A DNA stretch of 64,000 nucleotides from Chelonoidis abingdonii (lineage: Eukaryota; Chordata; Testudines; Testudinidae): assembly GCF_003597395.2 (NCBI RefSeq), contig NC_133771.1:143261998-143325997 (forward strand), in the 5' to 3' direction. Positions 23,346-36,583 of this stretch are shown here, in pieces; positions within the stretch are counted from its first letter, which is position 1; each line of letters starts with the position of its first letter. Below the pieces are notes generated by a model. The model made no database searches and was not told the DNA's origin. It worked only from the letters and a program-made list of their open reading frames with translations. Both the position numbers and the translations under genes were made by a program.

Positions 23346-24224
23346 GACATGCATCCTCAGGAGTCAAAGAGAAGGAAAAATTGTTCATTTTGTTAAACTA
23401 AATACAGTAGTAAGACATAAGGCAATGTCAGATGTTTACCATTGCAGTCGTGCGTATATATATCAAAAATACATCTCCCAATAACTTAGCTATGTCTGCC
23501 TAGCTATGGAGTCAAACAGTCATGAATTATCAATTTATTAGTCAGATTTTGTTACTGTAAACCATGTGCATTCATTCACAAATCACTTTGTGAACCATAT
23601 TTTCATTGCTAAAATCTGTTGATCTGCTTTTAGTGAATATGTTGTCTATCATTTATTACCTGTTTACATTCAGTTCTTACTTCAAACACACTTATAAATC
23701 ATTGATCAGTAGACACAGGTGTGTAAGTAAGATGCCAGTTACTCTACCACATCAGAGTAATCTGCCGCCATTTTTCTCCTTCGTGGATGGCAATCACAGG
23801 AATTGGATGGCAAGTTCTGCAAGATGTTTTCTCGTATCTGGTTTCTTGACCAGCTCCTCAAGCAAGTGTGGTGGCAGCTTTGGAAACACTTCTGGGCTAA
23901 TCCCCTGATTAGGTTGCTGATGGACTACCTTGGCCTCCTGTAAACTGTTTCCTTTTAACTGCTCATTGAGTGACAGGTCTTTGTGTATTGTATTCTGCTG
24001 TGAATAACAATGATGAGACTAATGCCATGAATACTGCAAATATACTATATAAATCAACTGTGTCTCCTCACTCTCACCCCATGCCAATTCATTCGCTGCT
24101 AAATATCTGAGCACTCTGACCAGTCACTCATGAATTACCTATAGGGCAACACCTTCAAACATTATAGTCCAAGCCTTGTGCCTCCAGAAATGTGTGTCTT
24201 GTATTGCTCAGTACCCTTCTGAAC
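23346..24224. other. Unique non-coding DNA
   Basis: No exon was recognised. The 100-codon frame at 23,606 has no family signature. The last part may belong to the 5' half of the following LTR. Confidence 0.4.
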
Positions 24225-25072
24225 ACTACAAGCTCATAGGAAGTCTGTTATTTAATCAAAAGAAATGATACATTCACCGGCTTTGTTATCCCAAATGGAG
24301 TTTCCCACACACTTTAATCCAAACACACTGGTTAAGATAAAAGAATAAGATAAGTCTATTAACTACAGAAAGATAGATTTTAAGTCATTACAAGTGATGA
24401 TGCATAAAAGTCAGTATTGGTTAAATAAGACAATAAAAGTAATATTCGAGCTAATAGCCTAATTTAAAACCCAAGGTTTTGTCTCACCATATGCTGTTGT
24501 AAATTTCACAGGCTGGGTCTCGTTTCAGATCAGGACCACTCCCTCTTAGTTCATTTCCTTGAGAGTGGTTGATGTCATGAACACAGAGATGGGAGGAGGA
24601 GAGGTGAAGTCAACTGTTTTCCTCCCTCTTTTTCATTCGATTCCTTGTGCTGGAAACATCCTTGCTGACTTGTGATGACATTCAGTCCATTGTGGACCTG
24701 AGGTTTGAATTGTTCCTGTCATGATATCTAAATGTCTTGTTTACACCTTCCTCCACTGCTGGAGAATGGCCATTTAAGTAGGCAATGGCCACTTAAGTAG
24801 GCAATGGCCATTTAACACCTGTCTGGGGTTCTAGTGTGTCTTTGTCTCTGAAAAATTGGTTTGTGGGTGTTACCCAGAGTTACAACATATTCCTGTAACA
24901 ATCATAAAATAGAACCTTATAACTTTGCATATAGTGCCGCTACACATATTTTAACATGATAATGATATTCAGCATATTATGACATTTCAAATGATACCTA
25001 ACAAGGTATACTTTTATACAAAATGTATCATAATTTTGTAAAAGTGGTGACTATAATAGTATAGACTGTCAC
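24225..25072 (+). mobile_element. LTR (family A, copy 2)
   Basis: It is homologous to 20,430-21,234 in the same orientation. It keeps AAATGGAGTTTCCCACACAC, TATTAACTACAGAAAGATAG, TTTCAAATGATACCTAACAA and a terminal TAGACTGTCAC. The two copies differ at many positions, so they need not belong to one provirus. A local AAGTAGGCAATGGCCA repeat lies near 24,776-24,812. No coding remnant adjoins it. Confidence 0.6.
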
Positions 25073-26546
25073 TCTGACGTATGACCTGGCAAGTGTCTTT
25101 TTTTCAAACGTTGTCAGATTGCAGTTCTGCACTATGAAAATATAACTGATAAACACTTTATGTAGTAAAGTAGTTTCAGATACCCTGAGTGTGAGCACTG
25201 CTACATAAATATGATTCAATTATGTATATTATTCCACTGCACTCTGTTTTATCTTCAAATAAAATGTTGTGATTAATATTCAGGATCTCAGACTAATATA
25301 TTAAAATGCTGACAGGAAACTTGAAAATAGAAAATATGTCTTTTTATCTGTCGGTTAAACTGAAATAGCTGTAATCTAACCACAAGGTTATTTTTCCCTG
25401 TCAAGTGGATTTGACAGTTGTTTATAAAATATTTACATTCCAATTTTCGTAATCTATTATTGTGTCTTGTCTAAATAATAATTACTTGTTAGAAGCAGGA
25501 AATTGAAAACTTGAGGGACTTTTGATATTTCATCTGATATTTATGTTGATGAAGTTCACTGTTGGAGAACAATTATAGCATAATCAACTTGAACAAACAT
25601 CTATTAAAAGACTGAATTTATCTTCATGCAAAATGAAAAGATGTACCACTCTCTTGTGCATGAAACTATGTGTACAAATGGTGTGTTTCTAACAGTTTGG
25701 AAGTTCAGTCCCGTTTGAGTAAGCACCCAAAAGACTGAATGCTTGCAACTTGTCTTCTGAACTGCTTTCATCTGAGGAATTAGGTTGGAATTGTGAGCCA
25801 GTAGGCCTTGGACCTGATTCTCATTTACACTAAACATATGTTACACTAATCTGGCAGTGTAAAGGGACCTTAAAGTGCGCATCAATTATATTAGCACCCA
25901 TTGCAGGGCCAGAGTGGCATAAAGAAGCTTTTATGTAAATAATAATCAGTTCCCTTAAGTTTTATTCAATGTTATAACTAACCGGAAAACGAAAAAGGAT
26001 TGCAATCAATAACCAAATGAACAAATAAGATCGTATTATAATAACTCAATTTTGTTGCAGTGCAAGCTGTAATACCTCCAGATATACCCGCCTCAAGGGA
26101 GGAATTCCACGGTACTTCTTATTTAGAAATAAGACATCGTAAAATTACAGAAAGCTTTTTAAATTTCTGTTGTTAAAATGCTTACAAGACTCTAGTCTGG
26201 ATTTTTCGTGGTCAGTTAGAAAGGCTCAGTCCTCAGCTGCAATGCAGATGTACTCAGCTAGGAGCCTGATCACTGCACAGCCTCAGGTCTGCTCTAACCT
26301 ATGTCCAGCTCTAAGGGGCATTCCCACTTTCTCTTGACAATACCAGGGACTGAGACTGGGCGGACGGAGATTTCTTTTTACCTGAAGAACACTAATCCTG
26401 ACTGAGCTGGTGTGCCCAAGAATCAGATTATTTTCCCAGCTCTTCCTCAAATTTCCTGTGAGAACTTGGGCAAGCAACATCACCTCTCTTCAGCTCAGTT
26501 TTTCCATCTTCACATTGATGTTGTAGAGCTTAAATCATGAATGTTG
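25073..26546. other. Unique non-coding DNA
   Basis: No gene or clear repeat was seen. Minus-strand short frames lack domain features. Confidence 0.5.
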
Positions 26547-26549
26547 TAA

Positions 26550-26739
26550 GGGTATGTCTACACCAGTATAAAAAAACCTGACCCGAGTCAGCTGCCTTGG
26601 GCTTGCGAGGCCCAGGCTCCAGGGCTGAAAAACTGCTGTGTAGATGTTCAGGCTCACGCTGGAGCCCAAGCTCTGTGACCCTGTGAGGGGGGAGAGCCAA
26701 CCCTGGTGTGGGTTTTTTTATCCCTGTGTAGATGTACCC
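26550..26739. mobile_element. PIF/Harbinger-like MITE, 190 bp
   Basis: Inverted termini are GGGTATGTCTACACC at the left and TGTGTAGATGTACCC at the right. A perfect 3-bp TAA duplication flanks them at 26,547-26,549 and 26,740-26,742, matching the TWA preference of PIF/Harbinger. The centre pairs GCTCCAGGGCTG with a later GCTGGAGCCC as a hairpin. Confidence 0.8.
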
Positions 26740-26742
26740 TAA

Positions 26743-29700
26743 CACACTTAGATCCCACAGTGGTGAGGGCCTTAGAAGTGACTGGAGATAAACTCTGGCT
26801 TTAGTTAACCTATGTTGATTTCCTTACATTACTTGCCATTCAAATGATGAACCTTAACTATCCACCCCCTCCAAACTGATTTAAAGTTCATTCTTTTCCT
26901 GTACAGCTGATGAATTTGTATAGAGCTCTGATATAAGATTTTTTTTAGGTGATGGGGGGGCCTGGATCCCACTCCTGAATCATGGCTCTAAACTCTTTTA
27001 TAATGGAAATTCTTGCTTTTCACCTATTAACTTCTGGGATGATTGGAACTCATCTGGAGTCTTCAGTGCTAAGTGCCAGATTTCCTGTTCCTGGTGGTGA
27101 GAAAATTAAAATTATATGAGGTGGCTAAGCTGGGTTACCAGAAGTTCTTTAGAAAGTGGTTACTTGATGGGAAAGAAATGTGTTTTTCTCTTTGTGAACA
27201 GCTACCAGGCAAACATGTATACTATTACAGCCCAGAGCATTTAGTATTCTTAACTGGTGCTTACGACCCAAATAGCTATCTGTTTGTTATAATGTCACCA
27301 TCTGACTGGCAGCAATGGGCAAGCCATTCTCTAAAACTATGGCATAGTCTATAGACTGATTAGTTCGTCACTAAGCTAGGGAAACGGGTGTTATAAACAA
27401 ATTTTCTTTTAATGTCTTGAGCTTGTAATGCCTGTATGCATTTTATTCACACACAACAGCTATCCTGGACATTGAGTATACTGGTCTTTGGTTCAGATCC
27501 AACAGAAGTGATGCACTCTATGATGTTTTTCCCCAGTGTGGATAGTATGTTTATAAGTATTGCAGCTGCACTAGTCCAGCAGGTGCATCCCATAATGCAG
27601 TGCATTTTGTTTGGATATTACCTGCTGCTGGCAACAGTGCTAGAGTCTCTAGGGGCTAGGTGTTTCAAGAGTCCTAGTCCCATGGCTTGTATAGCCATGG
27701 TATAAAGAAATGCTGTGTATGATTGCGCCAGGAAACTGTAGGTCTGGTTCTCCATTTTGATTGAGATGCACTTGACACTGGAACACAGGTAGGGGGCAAA
27801 TAAGACTGTCACCTTTGCACTGCCCCATATTCTGAGCCAGGCCTAGTGTAAATTAGAGTAGTCTCAGTGGTGCTCTAAGTAACATATGGACTTCCACTGG
27901 TCCCCTGCAGGTTGTGGACAGACAAAAATAGGCACAGCACTCCAGCCTTAACTTGGTGCATGCTGCGTAAAAGGGGTCTTGAGAAGGGGAGTTTTATGGC
28001 CTCTTTATGCCACTGTAATGGTGAAAGGGAACTTTAGGAAACACAAAATCAGCCCCATCATAGCTGTGCACAGGTGCAAGGACTAGCAAGAAAATAAACT
28101 GTTTCATCCACTTAATGTCCTTACAACCATTTCTTCTTAGTGTAGCCACACCTTGAGAATCAACATAACATTCCCACTCACCAGGATATAGAATCCTAGA
28201 AACAATACCTTCCCTCAAACAAATAGCCAACAGGCTTGGCACAGATTGGTTCACTGAAAATACGTAGTTGAATTTGCTGGGCCATTTGATTCCTAAGCTG
28301 CTTTGATTGAGGATTAAGTAGACGTATTTTATTTAACACAGCAATTACAGGGATGTTCTTTATGAAACAATACTCTGCACCTGAGCAAATGTTTCTCTTT
28401 CAGGACACTCAGTTGCTATATTACTTGGAAACACATCTTATTTAAATCTGCAAGTAGTAATACAGTCAACTGTCATTCTGTTTGCCTCAAACAGGCAAAA
28501 AATGTTTCACTGGTGTGAAAATCTATCAGCTCGGGAGACTGAGTTATGAGGCTACTGCCCCTTCTTTTATTCCACCCTCTCTTGCTTTCCTCTTTATTAG
28601 AATAAGTGAAATATCACATTTGATGAACTATAATAACATGTGAGGCATCTAAACAAACTTTCATAGTCTACAGTTTGTTTGCACGGCCCTTTAGGATTTA
28701 CAGCCTTATAAAATGTTTCCTGATATTTTGTTTGTATAAAGGGTTGAAAAGGAAGTGTCCTTTGCCTCTGTAACTTTTCTTATAATAGCACCTTGAACAT
28801 CTCACTTGTTTGAAGTGACTTGTAGGAAGAGCATTTTCCCAAAATAGAATTTATATTTTAAGCACTCTAAGGGTAGAAAGCAATTGAAAGCAACAGTTCA
28901 TTAAAGTATAAACAATCTCTTGTTTGAAATAATATTTTTTTATTTTCTATTTAATTAGCTCCCTATCAGACAACTGTACTACACCAAGAAATAGATACAG
29001 TCAGAAATAGAGCCACATGGATATTCTTTTGGCTTCCTCCAGACTGGGCCCACTGTAGTGCACTGTTGAAGAGGAATGTTTACTGCTTTTCTGTACTTAT
29101 ATTTAAATCACTGGGGACCGACATTGATTTTTTCCTTGTGCTTTATGAAGAGCAAAAGTGTGGCCCGCAGTGGTTTCAGTGGAAAAGTACAGATGGACAA
29201 TGGCTCTAAAAAGAATCTGCAATCATTGAATTAGGAATAGCATCAGGAGCTGAATCGGTTCCTCTGCTGATGAATGGGCCAAAGTGTGGCCTGACTTGCA
29301 TTGCCGAACAAGAGACTAGGGAGTAAAAAGCCCCTTACTTCTTCTGCATGGAATACTCATACCACATGAGTAGCAATGTAGGGAAAGACGCATCTTCTGC
29401 ATTGCCACTAAGTCCCCAACACAGTGTGTGGGTGGAGAGTGGATTGACTCTTGACTCTCTGCCCTTCCAACATGCTGACCAGTGTAGCTGTGTTGATGCT
29501 CCAAGGGATGTATACTGCTCCAAATAGTGATCTAGTGCAGGACATGTCACCCTGGAGCAGGGAGGAATATGGAGAGCAGATTGATAGCACCAGGAGTTTC
29601 AACAACATGCTTTCCTTGCTGGTGGCTCGTGGCAAAGGCCTTGATCTAGCTCTCAATTGTGAATCCAATTCATTTATTTATAAGACATCTTCATGAAGGC

Positions 29701-30085
29701 TGCTCTTTTATTACAGAAAACAAACATGTAAGTACTCATCGTATGTTAACTCTTATTCATCTTCCCTATGTAGATTCTAATTCTTCATAGATTACAAACT
29801 CATATTAAAGAATGCTGCTGACAAAACAATAAAACAGAACACGCAGTTCAAGTGGAAATATGGACATCACCAAGCCAGCTATGTTACTCCACCACACTCA
29901 GTGTAAACACTGAAGAAAGGAGAATGAATCCTAGGTCTGCCGTCTCCCAGGGGCGTGCTCTGACCGCAAGGCTGCAGAATCATTCTTATGTTTGTGTTCT
30001 CTCTCTCTAGCCCAATAGTTTCTTTGTTATCTATCCACAGGTGAACAGCTAAACAGGAGAGGTTAAGGGATTTCCATGTTAGAGT
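26743..30085. other. Unique non-coding DNA
   Basis: No exon was recognised. The frames at 27,073, 27,436, 27,994 and 29,408 are 86-93 codons without identifiable domains. Confidence 0.5.
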
Positions 30086-30330
30086 ATCTGTAGCCCAGTG
30101 GTTAAGGCCCTCATCTGAGAGGTGGTAAATTCTAGTTCAAATCCCTTCTCTCTCCACATGTAGAGGGAGGTGTCTCCCACATGAATACCCTCACCCCTGG
30201 ACTAAAATTTATGAGGGAGGGCCTCTTCCTTCTTCTCTTGGCTGTTTGGTGTAAGCTTTCCTATAAGGACTTGATCCAATATGCAACATAAGAGCACTCT
30301 TACCAGATCAGGTAACTTAGGCAGAGGAAT
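30086..30330 (+). mobile_element. tRNA-derived SINE
   Basis: The head has an A-box-like TAGCCCAGTGGTTAAGGC at about 30,092 and a B-box-like AGTTCAAATCCC about 40 bases later. This is the usual spacing of internal pol III promoters. It continues into a GGAGGTGTCTCCCAC body. Similar tRNA-headed SINEs are common in turtles. The 3' boundary is approximate. Confidence 0.6.
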
Positions 30331-32247
30331 GCCTGAATTCCCCCGTATCATGCATCATTCTGGAGCTTAGGTGTCCAGCTGCCTGGCATGGAGCTGCAGT
30401 GTACATCCTCAGAGGCAACTAGGGAACTTTTACTGCAAATATTTAGGGACCAAGCAATTGTGAAAGCTACAGTGTTCGGGGGCAGCTAAACAGAGCTTTT
30501 GTGAATCCCAGTGAAGCCTGATTCTGCCTAAAATGTCAGTTAGATACATAAGTCCTTTAATTTAGATATTTCCAGTCCTCATGGTTCAAGGGATGGAAGC
30601 AACCTTCCAAACTTGGACCAACTGTACACCAATGCTGTGTTGTCTTCCTAAGTCTGCAGACCACCTTACACAGTATTTCCAGGAGATTGTAACTGTCCCA
30701 ATGTATCTCAGTGGGTTTTAACTCCTCTAACCTAATTATCCAGATTTAAATAGCAATATTTACTATTTATTCAATATTTACTCAATATTTACAACTTTCT
30801 CTCTTCTTCTTTTAGTGGGAATGTTCAGCTACTATGCTCCTCTATTATTGAATGCCCTGGGGTCATTTGGTATTGTCAATGTTTGCTAGAGTTGAGGAAT
30901 AGGTTTCAAACCCCAAACAAAAATTTCACATCACTTCCACTCACAGTGAGGAATACCACTTCCTAATACCACAGAACTCTCATTTTTCTGAGTGTTTGAA
31001 AATCTATATCACTTCCCACCCTTTCCCAGGGCCCATAGCTAGCGGCCTAAACCTCCAGTTTTTCTCTGGCTCTCCAAGAAATTCCACCATGCAGTCATCC
31101 ACTGATTCAAAGTTGTTTGGCCCACTGAACATGAAAAATTTAGTATTAGAAAACACAGAATTTAATACTTTGTTTATCCATTCACTGTCTGGAAAAACAT
31201 TAACTTCAGCCATGGGATTTCAGATCCAGTCTTTACCAAATTATCCTAAGAAGTTCTTATCTGATGTCTGTTAAAGGTCACAGAGGAATGGAATCCAAGA
31301 GATTCAACCACGGCTCATCATTATTCCCCTTCTCTTTTTCCAAAGCCAGCATTTTTTCATGAGTGTCAGCAAAGACATATCAGCATAGAAGAAAAATGGA
31401 AATGTCCTACCAGTTAACAGTGGAGGATACAAAATTTAAAGTTGTTAACAAAAGAATACAGAAAGGTTTGTTAGATGATATTTAATCCCCTGATTAGGAA
31501 AGGAGGAAATTTTTTCCCAAGCATTGCATCAAAATACTACCTGCAGATAGTTATTTTCTAAATAAAATTTGCATTGTATTCAGCTCTCGATATAGTCAGT
31601 GCCACTAAATTTTTCTTGATACAAATTCTGCACATGTAGAAACAGAAATGCCACCCTTCTCTGGAATCCAGCAACATTACTGACAATAAAGTACCACAAA
31701 CACCTTACCACAAACTCCTCATGCAACAGAGTTGTTACATTAAAATCAAGAAAGATGCAGATTATTCAGCGTGCTGTGAAGCTTGAGGCTGGCATGGATT
31801 GTGCAGATGTCATATCACTTTTGCTTTGATTTTAACAATTTTAGGGCACAAAGGGACTTCCCTTTGAAATCAATGGGCGTAACTGACTACTGTAATGGGA
31901 GATACATTGTAAAAGTAGTGTAACGGTGATGAATCAGACCCAAAGGAAACTTGTCATTGATTTTGGTGGAAACAGGATCAAGTCCTTATATAATACCTTT
32001 CATCAAATGAATAATGCTTTAGAGACTTCCATAAATCATTGTGAAAACTATGTACACAGGAGTATAGGAGGTAGTTTCATTCAAGGGAAGCCACTTCTGG
32101 GTGAAACATAACTGTTGCTTAACAGTGCATAGCAACATTGCACACCAATTTAGTAGAGAAACTGAAGAATTGGAACTACAGAGGGAGTTTTAGGCAGACA
32201 AAATGTGATTACCCAAGTTGGAATGTATTTAACTCACCAAGCTTAAC
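30331..32247. other. Unique non-coding DNA
   Basis: No gene or recognised repeat was seen. The overlapping frames at 31,004-31,274 have no family signature. Confidence 0.5.
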
Positions 32248-32305
32248 ATGCTTTCTCTTTCAAAATGTGATCAGAACATTGATTATATATATATATGTGT
32301 GTGTG

Positions 32306-32338
<33 letters not shown>

Positions 32339-32368
32339 GTTCTGATCATATTTTGCGAGAGAAAGCAT
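32248..32368. repeat. Compound microsatellite enclosed by 30-bp inverted arms
   Basis: Arm 1 (32,248-32,277) begins ATGCTTTCTC and ends GATCAGAAC. Arm 2 (32,339-32,368) is its reverse complement at about 27 of 30 positions. Between them lie (TA)n, (TG)n, (TA)n and (GA)n tracts. The arrangement could extrude as a cruciform. Two short frames here are chance frames. Confidence 0.75.
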
Positions 32369-35265
32369 TTCATATACATTAATTGAGTAAAGCACTTCCA
32401 TTATCACAATAGTCCATAAAATCATGCTAGAGCATAGTGTCATACTGACAAACTGGGAAGAATACCATGAACTAAACTACCAATACCAGTTCCTGCAGCA
32501 CATCCTTTCAAAATCCAGGCCTAACCTAGCTTCCTGATAGGTGAAGAAGTAATTCAGATTCTATCAATATGTAGTTTCATTCTTTCTAATAAGCATCATT
32601 TTGGATACATTTTTATTGGATTTAATCTAATATCATATCACCATTTAATTCATTTTAATAAGTCCTTCTGGAGTAAGCACAGTTCTTTCTAGTCTTAACT
32701 ACCGTGAATAAACATATGGCTTCAGTAATGTTTGCTATCTCAATATTTAGTCCATCTTTCAGATCATTTATGCATACAGAGTATTGAACAACATGGATCT
32801 GTACAGAATCTGCTTTTAATCTCTTTGGACAATCAGAATTAGCGATTCAATCCTATAAACAATCAAGTGATTTTTTTCCTTGCAGTAGACGTACTTCTTT
32901 TAAAAAAAGAGTAATGCAGTCAACAGCTATATAAAGCTGACATGGCCTGGGAGTAATAGGATTTAATTTTAATTATTATGGGTCAGTTTCTCATATCCTT
33001 GGTCAGGCTGTTTAGTACTTTATTCTGTGAATAAGATACTACTCAGTGTGATAGCAGGATTAGATTCTGGCCCACAGCCATTTAAAAAAAATGTTGTTTT
33101 CAATAACTAGATCCCCAATATGTCAGTGTATTGCATGTGATCAGTACATAATATGTGTGAAATATGATGCTGTATGTTCTGTTTGACTAGATTGAAAATG
33201 AGACAGTAATCCAACTCTTTAAATATACATCAACAGTTTGATTGATTAGACAGTATAATTCTCAGCCTGTCAGGCCATAGGGTCAGGACCATTGCCTTCT
33301 AGAGGTTCTTCAACAGATTGATTCCTTCTTGTCCTTTCCTACAAGCAAAATGAAAGCAGGAAGGTTTCCTTGTGCCTCATTAGGCAACAGAATAATTTGC
33401 AGATGACACATGCCCCCTAGAGCTCTAATTGTGTGCACACAAAAATTAAACCCCCTTGCTTCAATACCTCAGCATGAGAGTTCACATTTTCATTATTGTA
33501 TTTAGTATGTGTTTGATGCCCTTTCCAGTTTGAAATGATTACCCCCATACTAATTTTTCTTTTCCTCTTTTCCAAATGTGGCTCTGACACCAGTCCCCAG
33601 CATAAAAGAAATTGAAAGTGCTCTGTTGGTTTACGCACCTGTTTTAGCACTAGTAGTATTAGTGGCTTTACCAACAGTTTGAAAACTTTGGGAGTAATGG
33701 TAGTTATTTGACAGCTGCTTTGAAACTTATTTTGTGAATAATGAAGATATAACTTGCTTGTTTTGTCTTTCTTCTGATGGACTTGTTTCTAAAAATTCTA
33801 TTGATATTGCTATCACCCACTTCTATCATATGTTTTGTAAAGTGTGTCAGTTTTTGGTGCTAAGCATGTTTCTTGCCAGTCCCCTGCTCTTAGCTCTGAC
33901 ATTTAAAATATGCTTATGTTTTCTGTCAATTTTTCAGTGATGGGTGGTAGATTGAAAAAAAACATTTTGGTACACATGTAAATTGTGTTATTTTAAATGG
34001 GGGGAAACTGCAGTTGAGCTAAGAGAGTGTACATCAGGTTCAACAATTTTTTTCAGGTGAGTTTTATTCTTGCTAGAAGCTGATTTAATACAGAGATGCT
34101 GATAGAACCTTAACTTATAGTTTACTTCGTATTTGCCCCAAACTGGTGTCAGTGGTATTTTCTTACACAGAACTTCTCTTTCAATCAGCATTTGTCAGCT
34201 GCCATTGGCCTTCCCACACAATTGATAAAAATCATATGAAAAAGTATCTAATAGTAATTATGTCAGCAATGATAAATATAAATTTAAAAGTGAATATCAG
34301 CTGATTTGCATATACTGTGTCTCACATTACTTTAGACCTTCTTTTGATCTGTAACTGACAGATAAGGAGACATATTCAGTCCCAGGGATTAACGGTAACA
34401 AAGCTGTACCACAAATGAATTGCAGACTGTCTCTTTTATGTATCATGATTCTATACCAACAAACTGTCCTTTTGAATGTTGTCATCAAAGAGAGCAATAG
34501 CTCCTTAAGTCACATAAACTGCAGTTTTCTGGATAGCAGAATTATGAAAATAAAGTCTCAGTTTGTGTGCCATGATGATTAGTCATGTGTTTTTATTGTA
34601 CAATCCTTTACCATTTGGGAGTTAGTTTTGAATCTAGTCCAACCAGAGACCAGGCAATATGAAAGACAATTAAATGAATCAGAATTGCAAGGCTGCTCTA
34701 TAGCAGGGAAGACAGTTAAGAAGCTGAAAGAGTTCGTTATGTTCTTTAAAAGAACAGTACTTTGCTTTCATAGTAAAACTCAACTCTTTATGTTGAAAAC
34801 TTTTTTTTTTTTAATAAAGTCATTTAATTTTGTCTGACTGAACATTAGGTATGCATTCTCTACATGGATCCTGTCTTCATTGGGCACCGCACTATCTATT
34901 CAAAAGTATGCATACATTTTCTGGATCAGAATCTCTTTGATGTAACCATAATCCTCCAGCCAGTTTTCCTAAAGTTAGAGACAGCTATCTAATAATAATA
35001 ACTTTCTAAAGAAAGAATTTCTTTTTCTTTTTCTTTTTCATTAAAAAAAATGGAATCTAACCCAGCATCTCTACCTATCATGCCATACAACTGAGGTTTA
35101 CTTGGAGATTTGAGTAAATGAAACTTTTCTCACAGCTGTGCTGTTACCTCCGATATTGTATTATAAGAGACTTATGTATTGCAGAGTATTACAGCCACAG
35201 TATACTTTGGAGTATGGATGAGATAAATAGGGTTGTGGGACTCGTGTAATGATTCATCTGAGCTA
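32369..35265. other. Unique AT-rich non-coding DNA
   Basis: No gene was recognised. A (T)n run lies near 34,800 and a (CTTTTT)n-like run near 35,030. Confidence 0.5.
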
Positions 35266-36583
35266 ATGATGGCACCACACCTGAAACAGAGGGAATGTTG
35301 TCTGGGCTTGCTGAGGGAAGGCAGCAGTGCTTTATGGCAGAAGGGAGACGAGGTCAGAAACTGCCGTAAAAAGTGAACAGTGGTCAGATTTGTGGCACTG
35401 ACTCACCCCACCGGGAATGTGAGGTTGGAAGGCTATAAAGATGCAAGCCCTGGCCATGGGAAGCCCTTTCTCCACATGATAGGCAAGGTCACACCCATTT
35501 TCCCTCCCCTAGAGGTGGCGAATATCATGTTGGGTTAGGATCTGCTGTGGGCATTGTGCTAGTTGCTCCTTTTTAGTGGTGCTGGGAAGGAATTTTTCCC
35601 TCACCACCAGATTGACTTTGCTGGAGTGAGGTTTTTTCCCACAATAGGTGCAGGAAGAACCTTTTCTGGTAAGAAAAAAAGGGGGTAGGTTATATGTCGC
35701 AACTTATTTTGTAAGTGTAAGGCAGATGTCCAATCAGGTACTCCATAGGGAAGGCATCCAGTGACCAGATAAATGGATTGGTAAAGACCTTAAAAGGAGG
35801 TGCTGGATAAAAGAACAGAATGGGGGAGGGGAGTTGGGGACTCCTATGATTGGTATGGCAGGGGACCAACCCTCTCCCCTCCATTCTTCTAGCCCATCTT
35901 AACCCTTCTATGAGGGGGGTGAATGGTAAAGTTCAAGCCATGGGTTAGCTGGGGGATCTGGATGGAAAATGAAGGGGGGCTGGTGAAAGCCCCGGATAAT
36001 GATTGGAATAAACATGGATTTGTCTGCACTGTCCCAGATATCTATATATAGATGTGGCCTGAGTTAATCCATATCAATTGTCTCCTATCCTTCTTTCGGT
36101 ATAGCCAGACATTACTGTTTCTGAGGCCACGTCTATATGACGTGCCGTATCGGCGGGTTACAATCGATTACTCGGGGATCGATATATCGCGTCTCATCTA
36201 GACGCGATATATCGATCCCTGAGCGCGCTTACATCGATTCCGGAACTCCACCAAAACCAACGGCGTTCCGGAATCGACATGGCGAGCCGCGCACATCGAT
36301 CCCGCGCGGTGAAGACGGGTGAGTACATCGATTTTAGATAATCGATTTCAGCTACGCTATTCTCGTAGCTGAAATTGCGTATCTAAAATCGATTTTCGCG
36401 CTTCGTGTAGACCTGGCCTGAAATGTGGATGGAAGATAAAAGAGGAGATTCACCAGGCTGAATAGAGCCCTGGTGCAAACAGGTCCGACTGTTGCTGAGC
36501 CAGTAAGTCATACTGTAAATGCATAGGTGGCAGAAGTGAGTCTTTGGTTTGATGATGGCACCACACCTGAAACAGAGGGAATG
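35266..36583. repeat. Segment bounded by 32-bp direct repeats, possible retroelement remnant
   Basis: The same 32 bases, starting ATGATGGCACCACACC, occur at 35,266-35,297 and 36,552-36,583 with no mismatch. The segment between contains a MITE (36,125-36,418) and a CR1-like passage, GGGAAGGAATTTTTCCCTC near 35,585. It may be an element with short terminal direct repeats, or two copies of one dispersed repeat. No coding domain was recognised in it. Confidence 0.5.
36125..36418. mobile_element. PIF/Harbinger-like MITE, 294 bp, with perfect internal palindrome
   Basis: Inverted termini are GGCCACGTCTATATGA at the left and TCGTGTAGACCTGGCC at the right. A 3-bp TGA flanks both ends, at 36,122-36,124 and 36,419-36,421. 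Inside, about 36,176-36,220, two perfect 20-base arms (GGGATCGATATATCGCGTCT and its complement) surround a loop of about 5 bases. The MITE is richer in CpG and CGAT than its flanks. The 61-codon frame across it is not a gene. Confidence 0.8.

Noticed and set aside
27073..27354. 93-codon frame with a protein-like composition
   Set aside because: No recognisable family, no splice context, and frames of this length are expected by chance in 64 kb.
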